Positions 11,389 to 55,933 of a stretch of DNA of 64,000 nucleotides are shown here, piece by piece; positions within the stretch are counted from its first letter, which is position 1, and every line of letters starts with the position of its first letter. The notes beneath the pieces were generated by a model. The model made no database searches. It saw only the letters and a program-made list of their open reading frames with translations, and was not told the origin of the DNA. Position numbers and translations under genes: made by a program. The stretch lies in contig NC_085094.1 of assembly GCF_963422355.1 (NCBI RefSeq), forward strand, positions 6,487,270-6,551,269, in the 5' to 3' direction. This DNA comes from Corticium candelabrum. Its lineage: Eukaryota > Porifera > Homoscleromorpha > Homosclerophorida > Plakinidae.

Positions 11389-13515
11389 GTGAATGACGAC
11401 ACAGCACATGACTCTTCTAAGAGACCGTCTTCTTCTGGCCTTCCTAGCACAAACATAAATGTAGTCGATCTCTTGGAGAAAATACGGCAGCAAATGGACG
11501 AGCTGGAAAGTGAGAGGCAACAGCGACTGAACCTGGAGAGACAACTTTGTGAATTAGCTCGACAAAACGAAATGCAGTTTACAGACCATCAGATACACGT
11601 GCAAAAAATCATCAAAAACACACAAGACGAGCAAAGTTTGCTAAAACAACAGTTACATGAAGCTAGACTACAGTCTGAGAAGGATCTACCCACACTAAGG
11701 AAAATGGGTATCATTCAACAAGCACAGTTAGTTATACCAAACTCAAGAACTACCAAAAACAATCAGTCAATTTATTGGCGTATTCCAAGGACTCGGACAA
11801 CTGCCAGGTAAACATACCATCTGACTGCAGAAAATGCTCAACCAACCATACAACCGGCTAGATGAGTCCTCTTCAGGTACAGGCAACGACTGAAGGCAGA
11901 ACTGGAGGAAATGGTACACAAAGGCATCCTTGTAAGGGTAACAGAAGCTACAGCATGGGTCAGCCCCATTGTACTGGTAAACAAACCAGGAACAAATAAG
12001 CTACGCATCTGTATGGATCCGAGTGCTCTAAACAATGCCATTCAACGAGAACCAAAATCAAATCAAGACACCAGAAGAGATATTTGCAGATAATCAGACT
12101 CTGAATACTTCAGCACACTAGATGCCAACTCGGGCTTTTTACAAGTGGCGTTGGAGGAAAAGAGCAGCTACCTTACTACCATTGCAATACCGTTTGGACG
12201 ATACAGATACCTCAGGCTTCCATTCGGGATTAGCTCCGCCCCAGAGGTTTTCCACCGGATTGTCACAGAATACTCCTCAGACATTCCGGGTGTCCACACA
12301 TATGTTGATGACATACTGGTGTCAGGCACTACCAGAGAGGAGCATGATGAGCCACTGCACGCAGTAATACAGAGGTGCCGTGAACTGAACCTAAACCTCA
12401 ATCGAGACAAGTGCCTCTATGGAGAGAAGACACTTCCATACATGGGCCACATTCTGACCTCAGAAGGCATTCAGCCTGACCCGGAAAAGATTAAAGCAAT
12501 GCTACATGTCTCACAGCCCGAGTCAAAGGCCGATGTATCCTGACTACTTGGAATGATTACATATCTAGCCAAGTTCTGTCTTGACCTAGCAAAGGAGGCC
12601 ATGCCACTACGGCAACTGACACAAAAAATGTGTTGTGGACGTGAGATGCAATCCATGATGAGACAGTAACCTGCTTGAAGAACGTAGCCTCTAACGCTCC
12701 AACTCTACGTCTCTTTGACCCAAGACTTCCAATCACTATCACTGTCGATGAATCCTCATATGGATTGGGTGCAGCGTTAACTCAAGAGGGCCAACCAGTG
12801 GAATATGCTTCAAGGACTTTGACCAGCACACAGCAAAGATACGCTTAAGTGGAAAAAGAACTGCTAGCGGTACAGTTCGGATTGGAGAGATTTCACCAAT
12901 AAGTACATGGTTAGACCATCACCGCAGAGACAGACCATAAACCTTTGCTAAGCATATCAAAAAGCCTCTCAATGAAGTCTCACCACGTATGCAGAGAATG
13001 AGGTTACGTTGTGTCAGCTACCATTACAACCTGGAGTATCGCCTGGGCAGAGACATGGTACTAGCAGATGCCTTAGGCAGTGGGCCCACAACAGTGGTAT
13101 ACGAGGGACACACTGCTCTCACAGAAAGAAGACCAAATTTTGACAGTCTTGCAACGGGCAATTCCCATTCTGGTGGGACAATCTCTGTGCAGAGAAGCAA
13201 CACTACAAGACCCAAGCTTACAAGCCATACGAACATACATAACAGCAGGCTTGCCCTCACACCGCAAGGCGGTACCTGGCCCAGTACGACCGTATTGGAC
13301 AGTCCGACATGACCTGACCGAGAAAGATGGAATACTATTCAAAGGCAGTCAAGCAGTGGTACCAACTACCCTACGCCTATCAGTACTGGAAAGCATACAT
13401 GATGGCTATTTTGGGATAATGAAAAGCTTAGTTAGAACGAGCCAAGAACTCAGTCTACTGGCCAGGGTACGTGCACGACATAGAGGACAAAGTAGCGAGC
13501 TGCAGTAGATGCCTC
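11389..13515 (+). pseudogene. Ty3/Gypsy retrotransposon 1, decayed and 3'-truncated
   Basis: The first frame (11389-11811) is a charged coiled-coil of about 140 residues, a gag-like protein. Reverse transcriptase begins near 11880 (MVHKGILVRVTEATAWVSPI, then KLRICMDPSALNNA) and continues in a shifted frame with YVDDILV (12301-12320) and YMGHILTSEGI. An RNase H segment follows at 12740-13000 (ITVDESSYGLGAALTQEG; TDHKPL) with several stops. An integrase zinc domain (13380-13515) breaks off just after its Cys-x2-Cys. Protease and most of integrase are absent. Frameshifts and stops make it non-functional. Confidence 0.85.
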
Positions 13516-16500
13516 TCATTTTGAACCTCTGGACCAATCGGAGCTTTACCGCACGGAGTTCAGGGCAAGAATCAAGAGAGACGACGAGCGGCTTCTCGAG
13601 TTTGCCATGGCACTTCGCACATTGGCTTCCCGCGCTTTTCCAAAAATGGCGCTTGCACAAAGACATCTGCTGTCGCGCGATCAATTCATTGATGGCTTGA
13701 CTGAGGATGACTTCTGCATATGCGTTCGTCGTGCAAAGTCAAAGTCGTTGGACGATGCAATCAAGGCCGCCCTCGAATTATAAGCAATCAATAGGTAGGA
13801 AGCCAAACGTCGTACGGAGGAACGGACAGTGAAGTCGTCCTCAGCAATTCCAGGAGTTCGTTTTCACGATTAGCTAGTCACGACGATGAAGGAAATGACC
13901 GCCGCCTTGTAGAAAGTCTCCGGGGACAAGCCTCGCGACTACCGCGCAACCAGAGGACGAGGGCAGCGAGGCAACGAAGGCAAAGAGCTAGCCGGCAGAC
14001 TTCGTAGGACTGTGGAGTGCTTGAGGTGTGGGAAATTGGTCGCTACTAATCGTAGTGACCTTCTTTTGAGGCTGTAGCAAATAGCAAACGTAGCAAATGG
14101 AATACATCACGACCACAGTATTGCAGGTGTCCATGTACTTGTTGATTGTCATAGACAACCGCCAAGTGCAGTAGTAGGAACAAACACGTCAACTGATAGT
14201 CACGTGGTGTATGCAGAGGCTAAAATTGCCGGACAGCAAGTACGCTGCTTAGTGGATAGAGGAGCAGGTGTTTCTATTCTACCTGAGTCCTTCGCCGCAA
14301 CCCTGTCGTTGACTTCATCGTCTCTTAACTCTGGAAATGACTAATGGTGAGCATTTGCCTGTAACGGGAGAGGTCCGTTTACCCGTGAAGCTTGGATGCT
14401 TAGAAACAGAACACCGCTTTTTGTTGCTAGCGTGTCTTTAGTTGTGATACTAGGAGTTGACTTCTTGACACAGAATGCAATTGATGTACTGTTTAGTGAG
14501 CATTGTTTACATTGGCAAGGCCGTTTGATACCGATTCAAGGACAGACTAGAAGTACATCTCGAACACTAGTTGCTGCGTCGCCTTACTAGACGATATTAC
14601 CCTTACGCCGGACCGGCGAGAAGTGATTGTACTAGGAGCCTTGATTGGAGAACACGAAGAGATAATATGCGACAGTAACGACTGCTTGTTCGAGCCCGAC
14701 CACAAACTTGGAGAAAAGTTAGGGTTACTTGCAGCTCCGGCCATAGTTAATGGGCGTTTGGGTAAAATGCCTGTCCGCATTTTGAACGTGGCCGGCACCG
14801 CCAAGCTGTATCGTGGAAAGACGTTAGGCCGCGTCGACGCTGATCTCAGTTGCGTTACAACTCTACAGCCTTCACAAACTACGGACTGCTCAGTATCGAA
14901 TACGACAGCATTTTGTTCTACGCGAAAGGTTATCGACTGGAGTCAGCTCGACTGGTCACAAAGTGAGCTGTCGTCAGCCCAACGGGCAGCCCTTCAAAAT
15001 TTGTTGGAACGATATTCCGACCTATTCTCTACAGGACTATTCGACATTGGACGTACCAACGTAACCCGCCATCATATTGCCACAGGCGACCACCATCCCC
15101 TGCGACAACGGCCGTATCGACAACCATTTAGTCTTCGTCAGGAAGCTGAACACCAAGTACAGAAGCATTCTAGAAAACGATATCATCAGACCAAGTTCTA
15201 GCCCATGGTCGTCACCGGTCCTTTTGATACCTAAGAAAAGATGGAAGTTTTCGGTTTTGCATTGACTTTCGCCGTCTCAACGATGTCACCGTAAAAGACG
15301 CATACCCTATACCACGAGTAGATGATACATTGGCAGCTCTCGGCAGTGCGCAGTTTTTCTCGACGTTAGACCTCGCCAGTGGTTACTGGCAAGTCGAATT
15401 AGACGCCGAGTCTCAGCCTACAACTGCGTTCACTACACATTCCAGTCACTACGAGTTGCAAGTTATGCCTTTCGGTTTATGTAATGCGCCATCTACATTC
15501 CAATGCCTCATGGAACTAGTGCTGCGAGGACTAACCTGGGACGCGTGTCTGATTTACTTAGATGATATCATCATGCTCTCTAGCACCTTTGAGCAGCATC
15601 TTGTTCGACTCCAACTGATTCTAGACTGTCTCAGACAAGCTGGCTTGAAGTTCTCTCCCATTAAATGCCATTCTGCGAAAACGCAAGTTAATTATCTTGG
15701 ACATCAGGTTTCGAAGAGTGGTATTTCGACTGACCGGCAAAGTTGGCAAAAGTTCTCAACTGGCCAACACCCAAGACCGTTGAAGAGGTCAAGGCGTTTC
15801 TCGGCAGTGCCAGTTATTACCGACGTTTTATTGACAATTTCGCTCATGTTGCTAGTCCACTCAACAAACTAACATGAAAAAGGTGACTTTCAGTGGACGC
15901 CAAAAGCAGGAACGGCATTTGCCCAGTTGAAACATATTCTTTGTCAAGCTCCAGTTCTCGCCTATCCCAACTTTGCGTTACCTTTTCGGTTGAAAACGGA
16001 CGCTAGCGATTTCGCAGTTGGTGCCATTTATCTCAAGTCCAAAAGGGAGCTGAACGCCATCTTGCTTACGCTAGCCGTCAACTAAACTCTGCAGAAACCA
16101 ATTATCCAGCCATAGAAAAGAAGCCCTGGCAATCGTTTGGGGCATTGCTCATTTCCGGCCGTACCTCTATGGACGTTCATTTTTAGTTATCACGGACCAT
16201 CAGCCATTGACGTTTCTGCGATCTCTCAAAGAACCAAAAGGCCGTCTCGCACGCTGGGTGAATGAACTGAGCCGATACGACTTCGAAGTCCACTACAAGA
16301 GCGGGGTGGAGCATACGGATGCTGATGCCTTGTCACGACGGCCCCGTTCTTGTGAGGATACGAAGCAGCCTGCAAGTCTTTGTCACCCTGATATTGTTGT
16401 ATGTCAAGACATCAGCATTGCTCCTAGTTATTTATACGAACGGGGAGCTAGCCAACCTCCAGCGCCAACATCTGGTACTGCAACGGGTAATCGACAAGTT

Positions 16501-18130
16501 AGTGACCAGTAACGTTTGCCTACCTCCAAGCGGACCATGGCGTTCTGGCGCGTTGCGACGATATCGACAAATATGGAGCCAACTATTGATACATGCAGGA
16601 CGGCGTACTTTGTAGACTTTGTAGCCCGGGACCGCGACAAGGGCCAACTACAACTACAATACTTTCAACTTCTGTCGTCCACGACGTGTTACAACAACTT
16701 CATTACGATTCCTTTGTTGGTCACTTGGGTATAGACAAAACAGCAGATCGGGTGAGAGAAAGGTTTTATTGGCACAATTACTCGAAAGACGTTGACGAAT
16801 ATATATAAATTTGTAACAAATGCCAACGCCACTGTAAGCCCAATCGCCCGAACGAGCAAACCTTCAGTCTATCCCAGTGGGCAGACCATTTGAAATGATA
16901 GCCATGGATATTCTGGAACTGCCGTTGACACAATGCGGCAACAAATACTGGTATTGCTGGTTTCTGACTATTTTACTCACTGGCCGGAAGCTGTTCCTCT
17001 GAAAGATCAGAAGGCCGAAACTGTCGCCCGAGCGCTTGTAGAAGAGGTTGTGAGTCGTCACGGCGTACCTGCTATACTGCTTTCCGGTCAAGGCCCAAAC
17101 TTTGAGAGTGCACTAATCAAAGAGCTATGCGACCGCTTGAGAATTGCTAAGGTGCGCACTACTTCGGGTCATCCTCATTGTGACGGTTTAGTCGAACGTC
17201 TGAATCGCACACTCATCAGCATGCTTACTAAATACTGCAGCAATGGTCCAAACGATTGGGCTCTGTGATTGTCTCCATTGTCGGGTGCGTACCGATCAGC
17301 AAAACAGGCATCGACTGGTTACTCTCCGTTTGAGCTAGTGTACAAGCACAGTTGCCTGCAGACTCTTGTTTTGACACTTCTCAAACTCTGCCCTAAGATC
17401 CTCAGTCTTTTATAACCAGTTTGCAGAACCGCCGTATACTTGCTCGAGAAATAGTGGAAGCTCATCTTGTTGCAGCACAGGAGGGGCAGAGGCGTAACTA
17501 CAACTCACGACCCAGTCATCGGCACATCCCTGGAGACAAAATTTATCTTTCTACACCTCCGACGGGACGTAATCGAAACTCACTTGCCCTTGGACTGGTC
17601 CTTTCGAAATTATAACTCGACGTGGGGAGACTGGCTACATGATTCAACCAATGAGAGGAGGTCGTCGAAAAGTAGTACACTATAACCGGCTAAAACCATG
17701 CTATCAACGAGCGTCAGAAGAAATCTTAGTGACAGTTAAAAGCCCGGCTGACGCTCCCAACAACAATCAGGAAGATCCACCGGCACAAACAATATTACAA
17801 GCCGTTCCACCCCGTTGCATACCGAAACGACCTTGGAGCAATGCCGTTCCTACTGAAAGGAGACGGAACAACCAGCAGATGTGGAAGGGACATCAGAACC
17901 GACACACACTCCACCAGTGAAAACTAGTCTCTCACCACCACTTGACAAATTAATTCGAACATCACACGCCTTGCAATGTACGTCAAGCCCAGGACAGATC
18001 GCCTGAAGACTCCGTGGACATAAGACCTAGACGCACTACAAGACCACCAAATTACTTAAGTGACTATGTAGTAGACTACAACATCAAGGAAGGGGTAGTG
18101 TATAGTGCTGATGTAATAGCGGGTGATGGG
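13516..18130 (+). pseudogene. Ty3/Gypsy retrotransposon 2, nearly full length but mutated
   Basis: Segments in order: gag (13520-13870, with EFRARIKRDDERLLEFAMAL and a partial CLRCGK knuckle near 14020), protease (14250-14590; VDRGAGVSILPE, with Arg in the usual D-T/S-G triad), reverse transcriptase (14950-15880; LDLASGYWQVEL, VMPFGLCNAPSTFQ, YLDDIIM), RNase H (15960-16330), integrase zinc domain (16680-16830; HLGIDKTADRV) and core (16930-17268; VSDYFTHWPEA, LLSGQGPNFES, DGLVERLNRT). The second catalytic Asp of integrase is Gly. Frames shift repeatedly. The coding tail ends near 18130 with a basic RRP-rich segment. The 5' start abuts Gypsy 1 with no visible LTR. Confidence 0.87.
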
Positions 18131-18500
18131 CATGCGTAGTGTTGTCGTTCTAGCAGTGGACGTTGCGCTAACAGTTATTCTATTAACGCTATACTCATTA
18201 CACATGTGTACGTCCTACCTCGATTTGAGCGACGCCGGTCTCAAAATATGTCTAGCTATTCGAGATTCTTAGTACTCTATTGACCGTTAGGGACAGCTTT
18301 ACTATTTGGAATTAGGGAGCAAATTTATCTTTCCCCCAACTAGTCTAGTGAATGCAAATGCAACTGAAGCCTGGTAGTGTTAGTCCTAACCACTAATCAA
18401 CATACAGTAGTCACTCGACGTCACGTGCATAACCAGGTTGGGGGAAAGGTAAAGTTCCTAGAAGGACAGCGGAAGCGCTATTTAGTGAGACCAAAACAGT
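18131..18500. repeat. LTR or repeat remnant with a short inverted repeat
   Basis: No coding frame. TTTATCTTTCCCCCAAC at ~18319 and GTTGGGGGAAAGGTAAA at ~18438 form inverted ends of a ~135-bp unit. A reverse-complement copy of the second end is found near 40510 (TTACCTTTCCCCCAACCTGG), so it belongs to a dispersed family. It could be the 3' LTR region of Gypsy 2 or a separate MITE. Confidence 0.5.
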
Positions 18501-18559
18501 GAGTAAACCCATGGCCACTTCTCATGAATCCGAAACCGCGGCAGCGACTTCCTCCTGGA

Positions 18560-19972
18560 ACATTGTCTAAGAGTCATCACTGTAGGCAGACCGTTCTATG
18601 TATTGCTAACAGCTCGTGACACAAAAGGTAACAAGAAGAGGACAGGAGGAGATATGTTTAACGCAGTATTGAGAGGTACGGTAAGAAGTGTTCCTACTTC
18701 TGTTGCTGGTGAAGTCACAGATTTTTCCAATGGCTCATATCTCATCACATTTGTTCCACCTTGCAGTGGAAAAGCGATTATAGACGTTAGGTTGTGGCTG
18801 AGCAGTTATTTTGTGGATATGGTGAAAGCTGCTAATGACGCTAATTACATTTTCTCTTGCACTTTTGGAAACAATCACGGCATTAACATAAAAGTACGTA
18901 AGTCCAAATTCACGAGATAGTCTATTGAAGATACAAGCCACCGCTCGCAAAACAGAGAGCAATGCACTAAGAGTGTGTTACATGGATGGCAAACCTGATC
19001 AACTCCCGCGATTCAACTCATCATGTGATATAAAATTTCGATATAGATATGATTGGATGGAGTCTGTGAAGGTCCACATTCACTAAATTCTACAACCTGT
19101 GACTCTATTCAATGGTGTATTTATCACGATACCATGAGGTCCAACAACAGAGCAGAATCTGCCAGGGGACATAGACAGACAGGTGTAGTGACTTCAAAAG
19201 TAAAGTCTATTTTGATATCAAATGCAAAGAAACTTGCAGGCGACAGCCTTTTGTTACACCAACAGCTAGGTTATTGGCTTGGCAATCAATGAATCAATAG
19301 AGACTGTTCTTTCCAATGTGATACTAAAGAGAAGTGGTGGAAATGTCTTACAAACAGAGAACTATACATAATAGGAGACTCAACAGTTAGACAACTGCAC
19401 ATAGTCGTTCTTTCATCGATTGGCCTGATGCAACCAAAGTTGAGTTTGTACATTCCGGAAAATTTGTTGTTGAAAACATTTGTAAAGAAATACAATGCAA
19501 AAATCAGATATCGACTACATTGTCTTCCATTGCAAACAAACTTGGCATGAACTTCACCGGCGCTACGTTTGTAGCAGATACAATTGATGCTATTCCAGGA
19601 AATGGAAATGAGATAATCCTAATAAGCACAATACAGCATTTCCTACTCTTACCACCAGACATATTTCGTCAACGCATGGAGCACATGGTGACCGCAGTCC
19701 GTCATCTAAGGCAGAGAAAGATGGGAAAGACAGTTCCAGTTATATTTAGCACAGGAAATCCACGAGGGTTTGACTCATTTCGTTTGAATTCTTATCGCAT
19801 CAAGTGGTACAATCAGATTGTTACAGAGACATTTGCAGCAGCCAATGTGGGTATTATTGTGTATGATGTATTTGACATGATGGCTTCAAGTGCAGATCCT
19901 CAAATGCCACATCAGCCACAACAGCGAATGGCTGTCAAGTTATCTCAAATACTTAGTCTCGCTTGTCAGTAA
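18560..19972 (+). CDS. NXPE-family protein (neurexophilin and PC-esterase domains), 5'-incomplete with an apparent frameshift
   Basis: The frame near 18575 gives VITVGRPFYVLLTARDTKGN, then a GGDMF block and an Ig-like strand pattern, the usual N-terminal NXPE domain. A strong donor GTAAGT at 18897 and an acceptor after 18954 join it to a CYMDGKPDQLPRFNSSC segment. Sequence 19067-19290 is probably a second intron. The next part reads WWKCLTNRELYIIGDSTVRQ, carrying the PC-esterase GDS motif. A one-base shift near 19395 leads into the long final frame ending at 19972 (TIDAIPGNGNEIILIST; VYDVFDMMASSADPQMPHQP with the DxxH-like end). No signal-anchor exon is seen upstream, where Gypsy 2 lies, so a truncated pseudogene is likely; a missing upstream exon plus sequence error is the alternative. 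Confidence 0.7.
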
Positions 19973-20466
19973 TTTATGAGTATTATTTGTAGTAAATATA
20001 TTACTATAGGCCGTAGTACCTAAAATTGATGTGAAAGTCACTCCCAATGTCTCGTGTATCTCTACATTCTACGAGAACATATCAGGTGTGGTATATTTCT
20101 GGAAGGGAATACATTCCTAGAATTACACACAAGATGTATCTAGAAAGCTGCCCACATTCATATCATCAACCCCTGCATGCAAGTTAATTTGTCTCATGTT
20201 CTAGATCGAAGGTTGCTGTTCAACAGCCTACAATTCAAAAACACTAAAAAAGAGTTCACAAAATAATGGCAGTTCAGCACTCTAGCTACTACTAATAGTC
20301 CTGGCTACGTACCACAGATAGACATATGATTCTTTAACTACAAAACAACTAGACCTAAGAAGCAAAACCTACTAACATATAAACGTCTGCACACCATGCA
20401 GCATGACTAAAATACAATTAGGTTAGCGCAAAATAAGGCTAATCGTTGCCTACAAAAACTGAAGAG

Positions 20467-52281
<31,815 letters not shown>

Positions 52282-52369
52282 TATGCGTAACGAACGCCTA
52301 CAAGACGCGTTAGGTCTGTTATACGGGATAAAGATAGCTTGAAGCCCGGATAAGATAATGCCAGATATG

Positions 52370-53000
52370 TCGACCTAGCGTGAGATAGCTGCTTGCCTTT
52401 TTCTAGCTAGCGACGGTAATGTCTAGTACTTTCGAAAGAATTGCATCATCTTGGCTTCGGCCAAGAGTCGCATGCGTTCCTGATTTTAGCGCGCGCGATA
52501 TGTTAGCTGTACACAGTGCCCATGCACCTACACTCTTGACTGGTACAGTACATACTGAGTAGCACAAATTATACGCAGCAGTAGTGGATCTTATACATAG
52601 ATAGGTATTTAGCATTGTACAATGTAACACGTAATACGTACAACCAATTGTCGAGATTGACCTGTGGTATATGTAACAGTAGTAGTGTGATTAGTGGGCG
52701 TGCACTTGCTATATAAACGTTTGTAATCATAAATATTGGGAGTCGGTACTTGACCGTCAAGGAGTGTCGTTGTCTCGGTATCCAAGCGATCCTCGTCCGT
52801 GTTGTCTACTCGTATAGTAGCATTACAGACCTACAGATCCATTTTTTTTATCGAATCAGGTTTTTTCGAGGTCACTGAAATCTTTTTTATTTTCAATTAC
52901 ATCGAGTTCTTTTCGAGGTGTACCTTCCCTATATTATGTAATTTTCCAACTAATCTTACTTGCGCATTGTCTTGTCATATTCGTTACTTACCAACGATTC
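52370..53000 (+). repeat. LTR-like repeat copy
   Basis: 52503-52737 matches window positions 1-105, extended by an internal segment absent there. A TATATAAACG promoter-like box lies at ~52709. A possible TG...CA span begins TGTTAGCTGTACA at 52501, but the 3' boundary and target duplication are unclear. It separates duplication units A and B. Confidence 0.45.
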
Positions 53001-53244
53001 ACTGTACCTGATTGGCTTTGGTGTAGGCATTTTGCGTTGATGAACAAACTCAAACTCTACAAGAGACGTACTTGAATCTCCTGTCGCCTTTCGCTTACCA
53101 GTCGAGGACGCCCTAGTAGATCAAAACCGCACGCGCAAAAACTCCCGTATATAAATAAGTTTCGAGGCGGAAAAACTTCCTTTACAAATCAGTAGTTTGC
53201 GAGAACAAAAGTCTTAAAGAACTTTATTCAATTTTAAGACAACA

Positions 53245-53535
53245 ATGAGAGAGAAGTGGATCCAGTGGCTCAGTGATGGAAAAGTGGAGTACACTCGTTC
53301 TGGCAAACAAAAATCAGCATACTATGAAATGGTAGTGCATTGGGTGTCTGAATGCTGGAAAGCTTTGTCTAATGACTTCATCTACCAATCATTCTTGAGC
53401 TGTGGAATCACTGGAGGAGCATCTGTGAGACTTCACCAAAGACTACAACTGATATCGCAAGATGAGGCAGTTAACGACGAAGATGAAGAAGCTAGTGGTC
53501 TTACAGACACAGAAGAAAATGAAGAACAGGATTAA
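53245..53535 (+). CDS. Pogo/Jerky-like transposase C-terminal region, 96 codons
   Basis: ATG-initiated frame: EKWIQWLSDGKVEYTRSGKQ, then WVSECWKALSNDFIYQSFLS followed by CGI, matching the C-terminal DDE segment of pogo-type transposases (W..W..L....I..SF..CGI). It ends in a highly acidic tail. The catalytic DDD part is absent, and no terminal repeats are obvious. A ~72-bp imperfect tandem duplication follows the stop (AGAAGCAGAGGA at 53536 and 53608). It may be a remnant or a host-retained small protein. Confidence 0.55.
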   Translation: MREKWIQWLSDGKVEYTRSGKQKSAYYEMVVHWVSECWKALSNDFIYQSFLSCGITGGASVRLHQRLQLISQDEAVNDEDEEASGLTDTEENEEQD

Positions 53536-53740
53536 GAAGCAGAGGATATGGAAGAAGTTGATAACTGAACATTACTATCTAGTGTTGTAAGTCGTACCGT
53601 TAGATAAAGAAGCAGAGGACATGTAGGAAGAACTTGAAGACTGAAATTTACGTTTCAGTGTTGTAGTTTTGTTCTTTTATCTTCTAGTTAGTCTCTTTGT
53701 GAATGACCCATGCACACTTGGAGAAGCAGTCGTTTGACCC

Positions 53741-53842
53741 CGCATTTTGCTGCATGCCAGTAAACCCCCCCCCCCCCCCCCCGGAGTATACCGGCACCCT
53801 GGTCAACTTCCGGCATATACCAGCATGCAGCAAAATGCGGAG
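53741..53842. repeat. Inverted repeat flanking an 18-C tract
   Basis: CCGCATTTTGCTGCATGCC (~53740) and GCATGCAGCAAAATGCGG (~53824) are exact complements. Between them is a pure C run of about 18 bases at ~53765-53782. Small foldback element; the C/G run could form a G-quadruplex on the minus strand. Confidence 0.85.
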
Positions 53843-55202
53843 TAATAGGGTACTCGTTCATCAAACTTTCCATGTAAAATTATGATTGAAGCAATGATTA
53901 CAGGCATTGTTGCCAGTTTAGTGATAGCTGTAATGTTCACAGATAGCATAACAAGCACTCAACACTCAACTAGCAAAAGGTGTGCTACGAGTGCTACAAC
54001 TATGTAGGCTATTCAATGACTCAGTGTTCAAAATAACTGCCAAACATCAAACATTTCTGTACAATTTCAACTTTCTCCTTCCAGAAGCTGCTTCTGAGGA
54101 AACAATTTGTCTGGACCTTTTACCACACTCCCTCAATTATTATCCAAAAACTCAAGTAAGCCCCCAGCCCTGACCATGGCCAGATTGTCACACTTCTTAG
54201 TCCTTTAATTAGTGCTAATTGGCATTTTCCACAGTCACTGTTGGCTAGATTTGGTAATATTCAACTTGCAGGCATGCCTATTGACCATGTTAACTAAAGG
54301 TTTTAGATATCAGGATAGAAGATTAGGTTTCTATATTTTACAAAAAAATCCTTCTATATTCTACTATATTTTACTAGTGGTGATGGTTTGAAGCTCTAGT
54401 GTAGTAGTTAGATCCCTCCATTCCTACATATCTGTCATCAACAGCCTACTAGTAAGCGATTAGTTCGGAACTTCCCATCATTAGATGGGGAGCAGAATGA
54501 CATCAAAACACACAAGAGACCATCTCCCCACCAGACAGACAGCCAACGGGGAGCAAGTCTGGCTACGCGAGGACTAGTGCCTATATGATACAAAAAATTC
54601 TCACTGTCCCAGCCAACAACCATTCCCTTCACGTTAAGTTCCTCTAGAATAATGCACTGAGTAGGAAACACTATTGATTTCACGTTGGCCAAATATCATT
54701 ATGCATTGCACACAAGTTTTCATTGTTTATTTCTGACAAAGATAGGTAATTGCAAACACGAAATAGACTGTTGTGGTAAAAAACTGTCATGAGCTTTATT
54801 CGCTGCTCATATATGGGTTGTCTGCAGTTGTGGTGTGCAACCAAACGGAAATACTGCTAGTGACTGGCTCCACAGAAGGCGTGGTACATTCCAAACTCAC
54901 ACCCAAGAGTACTTTTAGAGTGTAGTCTTGATAACCACGCCCCTTCGCAAAAAGGCGTGGCTAGCGGGACTAGAAGTCACACAGACCAGATGTTGTGACC
55001 AGAGCTAGCAAGCACTTTTGAGTGTACACCCTAGTAATTTGCTAAGTCACATGACCATTACAAATTCCCGTTTCTCATGGCTCATAGCTGAAATCATAGA
55101 GACTGTACTACATGTTTGTGATCACCGCAAAAGATCAATATATCACTTGTCACATCACTTTCAACACACTCCGTTCTCCAAACTTCCAAACTTCGCACCT
55201 TA

Positions 55203-55933
55203 GAGCGACACTGTCAAGATTTTATCCTCGGATACCTAGCGTCTAAACGCCCCCGCAAACTTGAATTTAGGTAGAAATTTTTCAAGTTCTCCAAAACGAG
55301 GAATCGTTGGCAAGTGCGATTTTACCTGTAGTTATATTGCGTTATCTGCCACGTTTTGGCAATAGATCGACTTTTGTCGTGCTTTGAGTGCCTGACAGCC
55401 GATATCGTCGTACTTGACTAGGTCATTGCGCATGGATTTGATACGTCGTATAAGTTTTGTAAATATAGAGCAAGTATAGCGTTTGTTTTCGACTTCGAAT
55501 GGTTACTTTCTACGGCGAAAACGGGCCCTTTGCAAGCCGTGTGATGGACAAGATTCCCGGAAGTTGTCACCCAGAAGAGAAGCCATGGAGGTGCACGTCA
55601 AGGGGCAGGACGTCGCCGCAAGTGCACAGCAAGTGTTATGAAGACTATTAAACTGTCGCAAGACATCTATAGTTGCATCTAGCTTCTTCCTGAAAACACG
55701 CATAATCAACTCCTAGCTATAGACATCCTAGCGAAAAGTCCCATTGTCTGCGTACCGGAATAACCACTGCTCCTTCGTCAGCAGACGTGTCTGATGCACT
55801 AATACGCGTTCTATCGTCACGAAACGCCATTACGCTGTCCTAGGAGTCCCGATGTAGGTTTGCGCGCGAAGTGTGACACGCCTAGAGCGCACAAGCATGC
55901 GCACTTGTGCGCTCAAATCTTGACAGTGTCGCT
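55203..55933 (+). mobile_element. PIF/Harbinger-like TIR element, 0.73 kb
   Basis: The termini AGCGACACTGTCAAGATTT (left) and the exact complement (right, 55915-55933) are flanked by TTA. The paralogous unit A has an uninterrupted CACACCTTAACACTGCC at ~51617, i.e. the empty site with one TTA. A 3-bp TTA duplication indicates PIF/Harbinger. No transposase; small frames inside (for example antisense 55503-55709) have no recognisable domain. Confidence 0.82.

Noticed and set aside
11155..11544. 129-codon minus frame
   Set aside because: It overlaps the coiled-coil gag-like frame of Gypsy 1 and has no domain.
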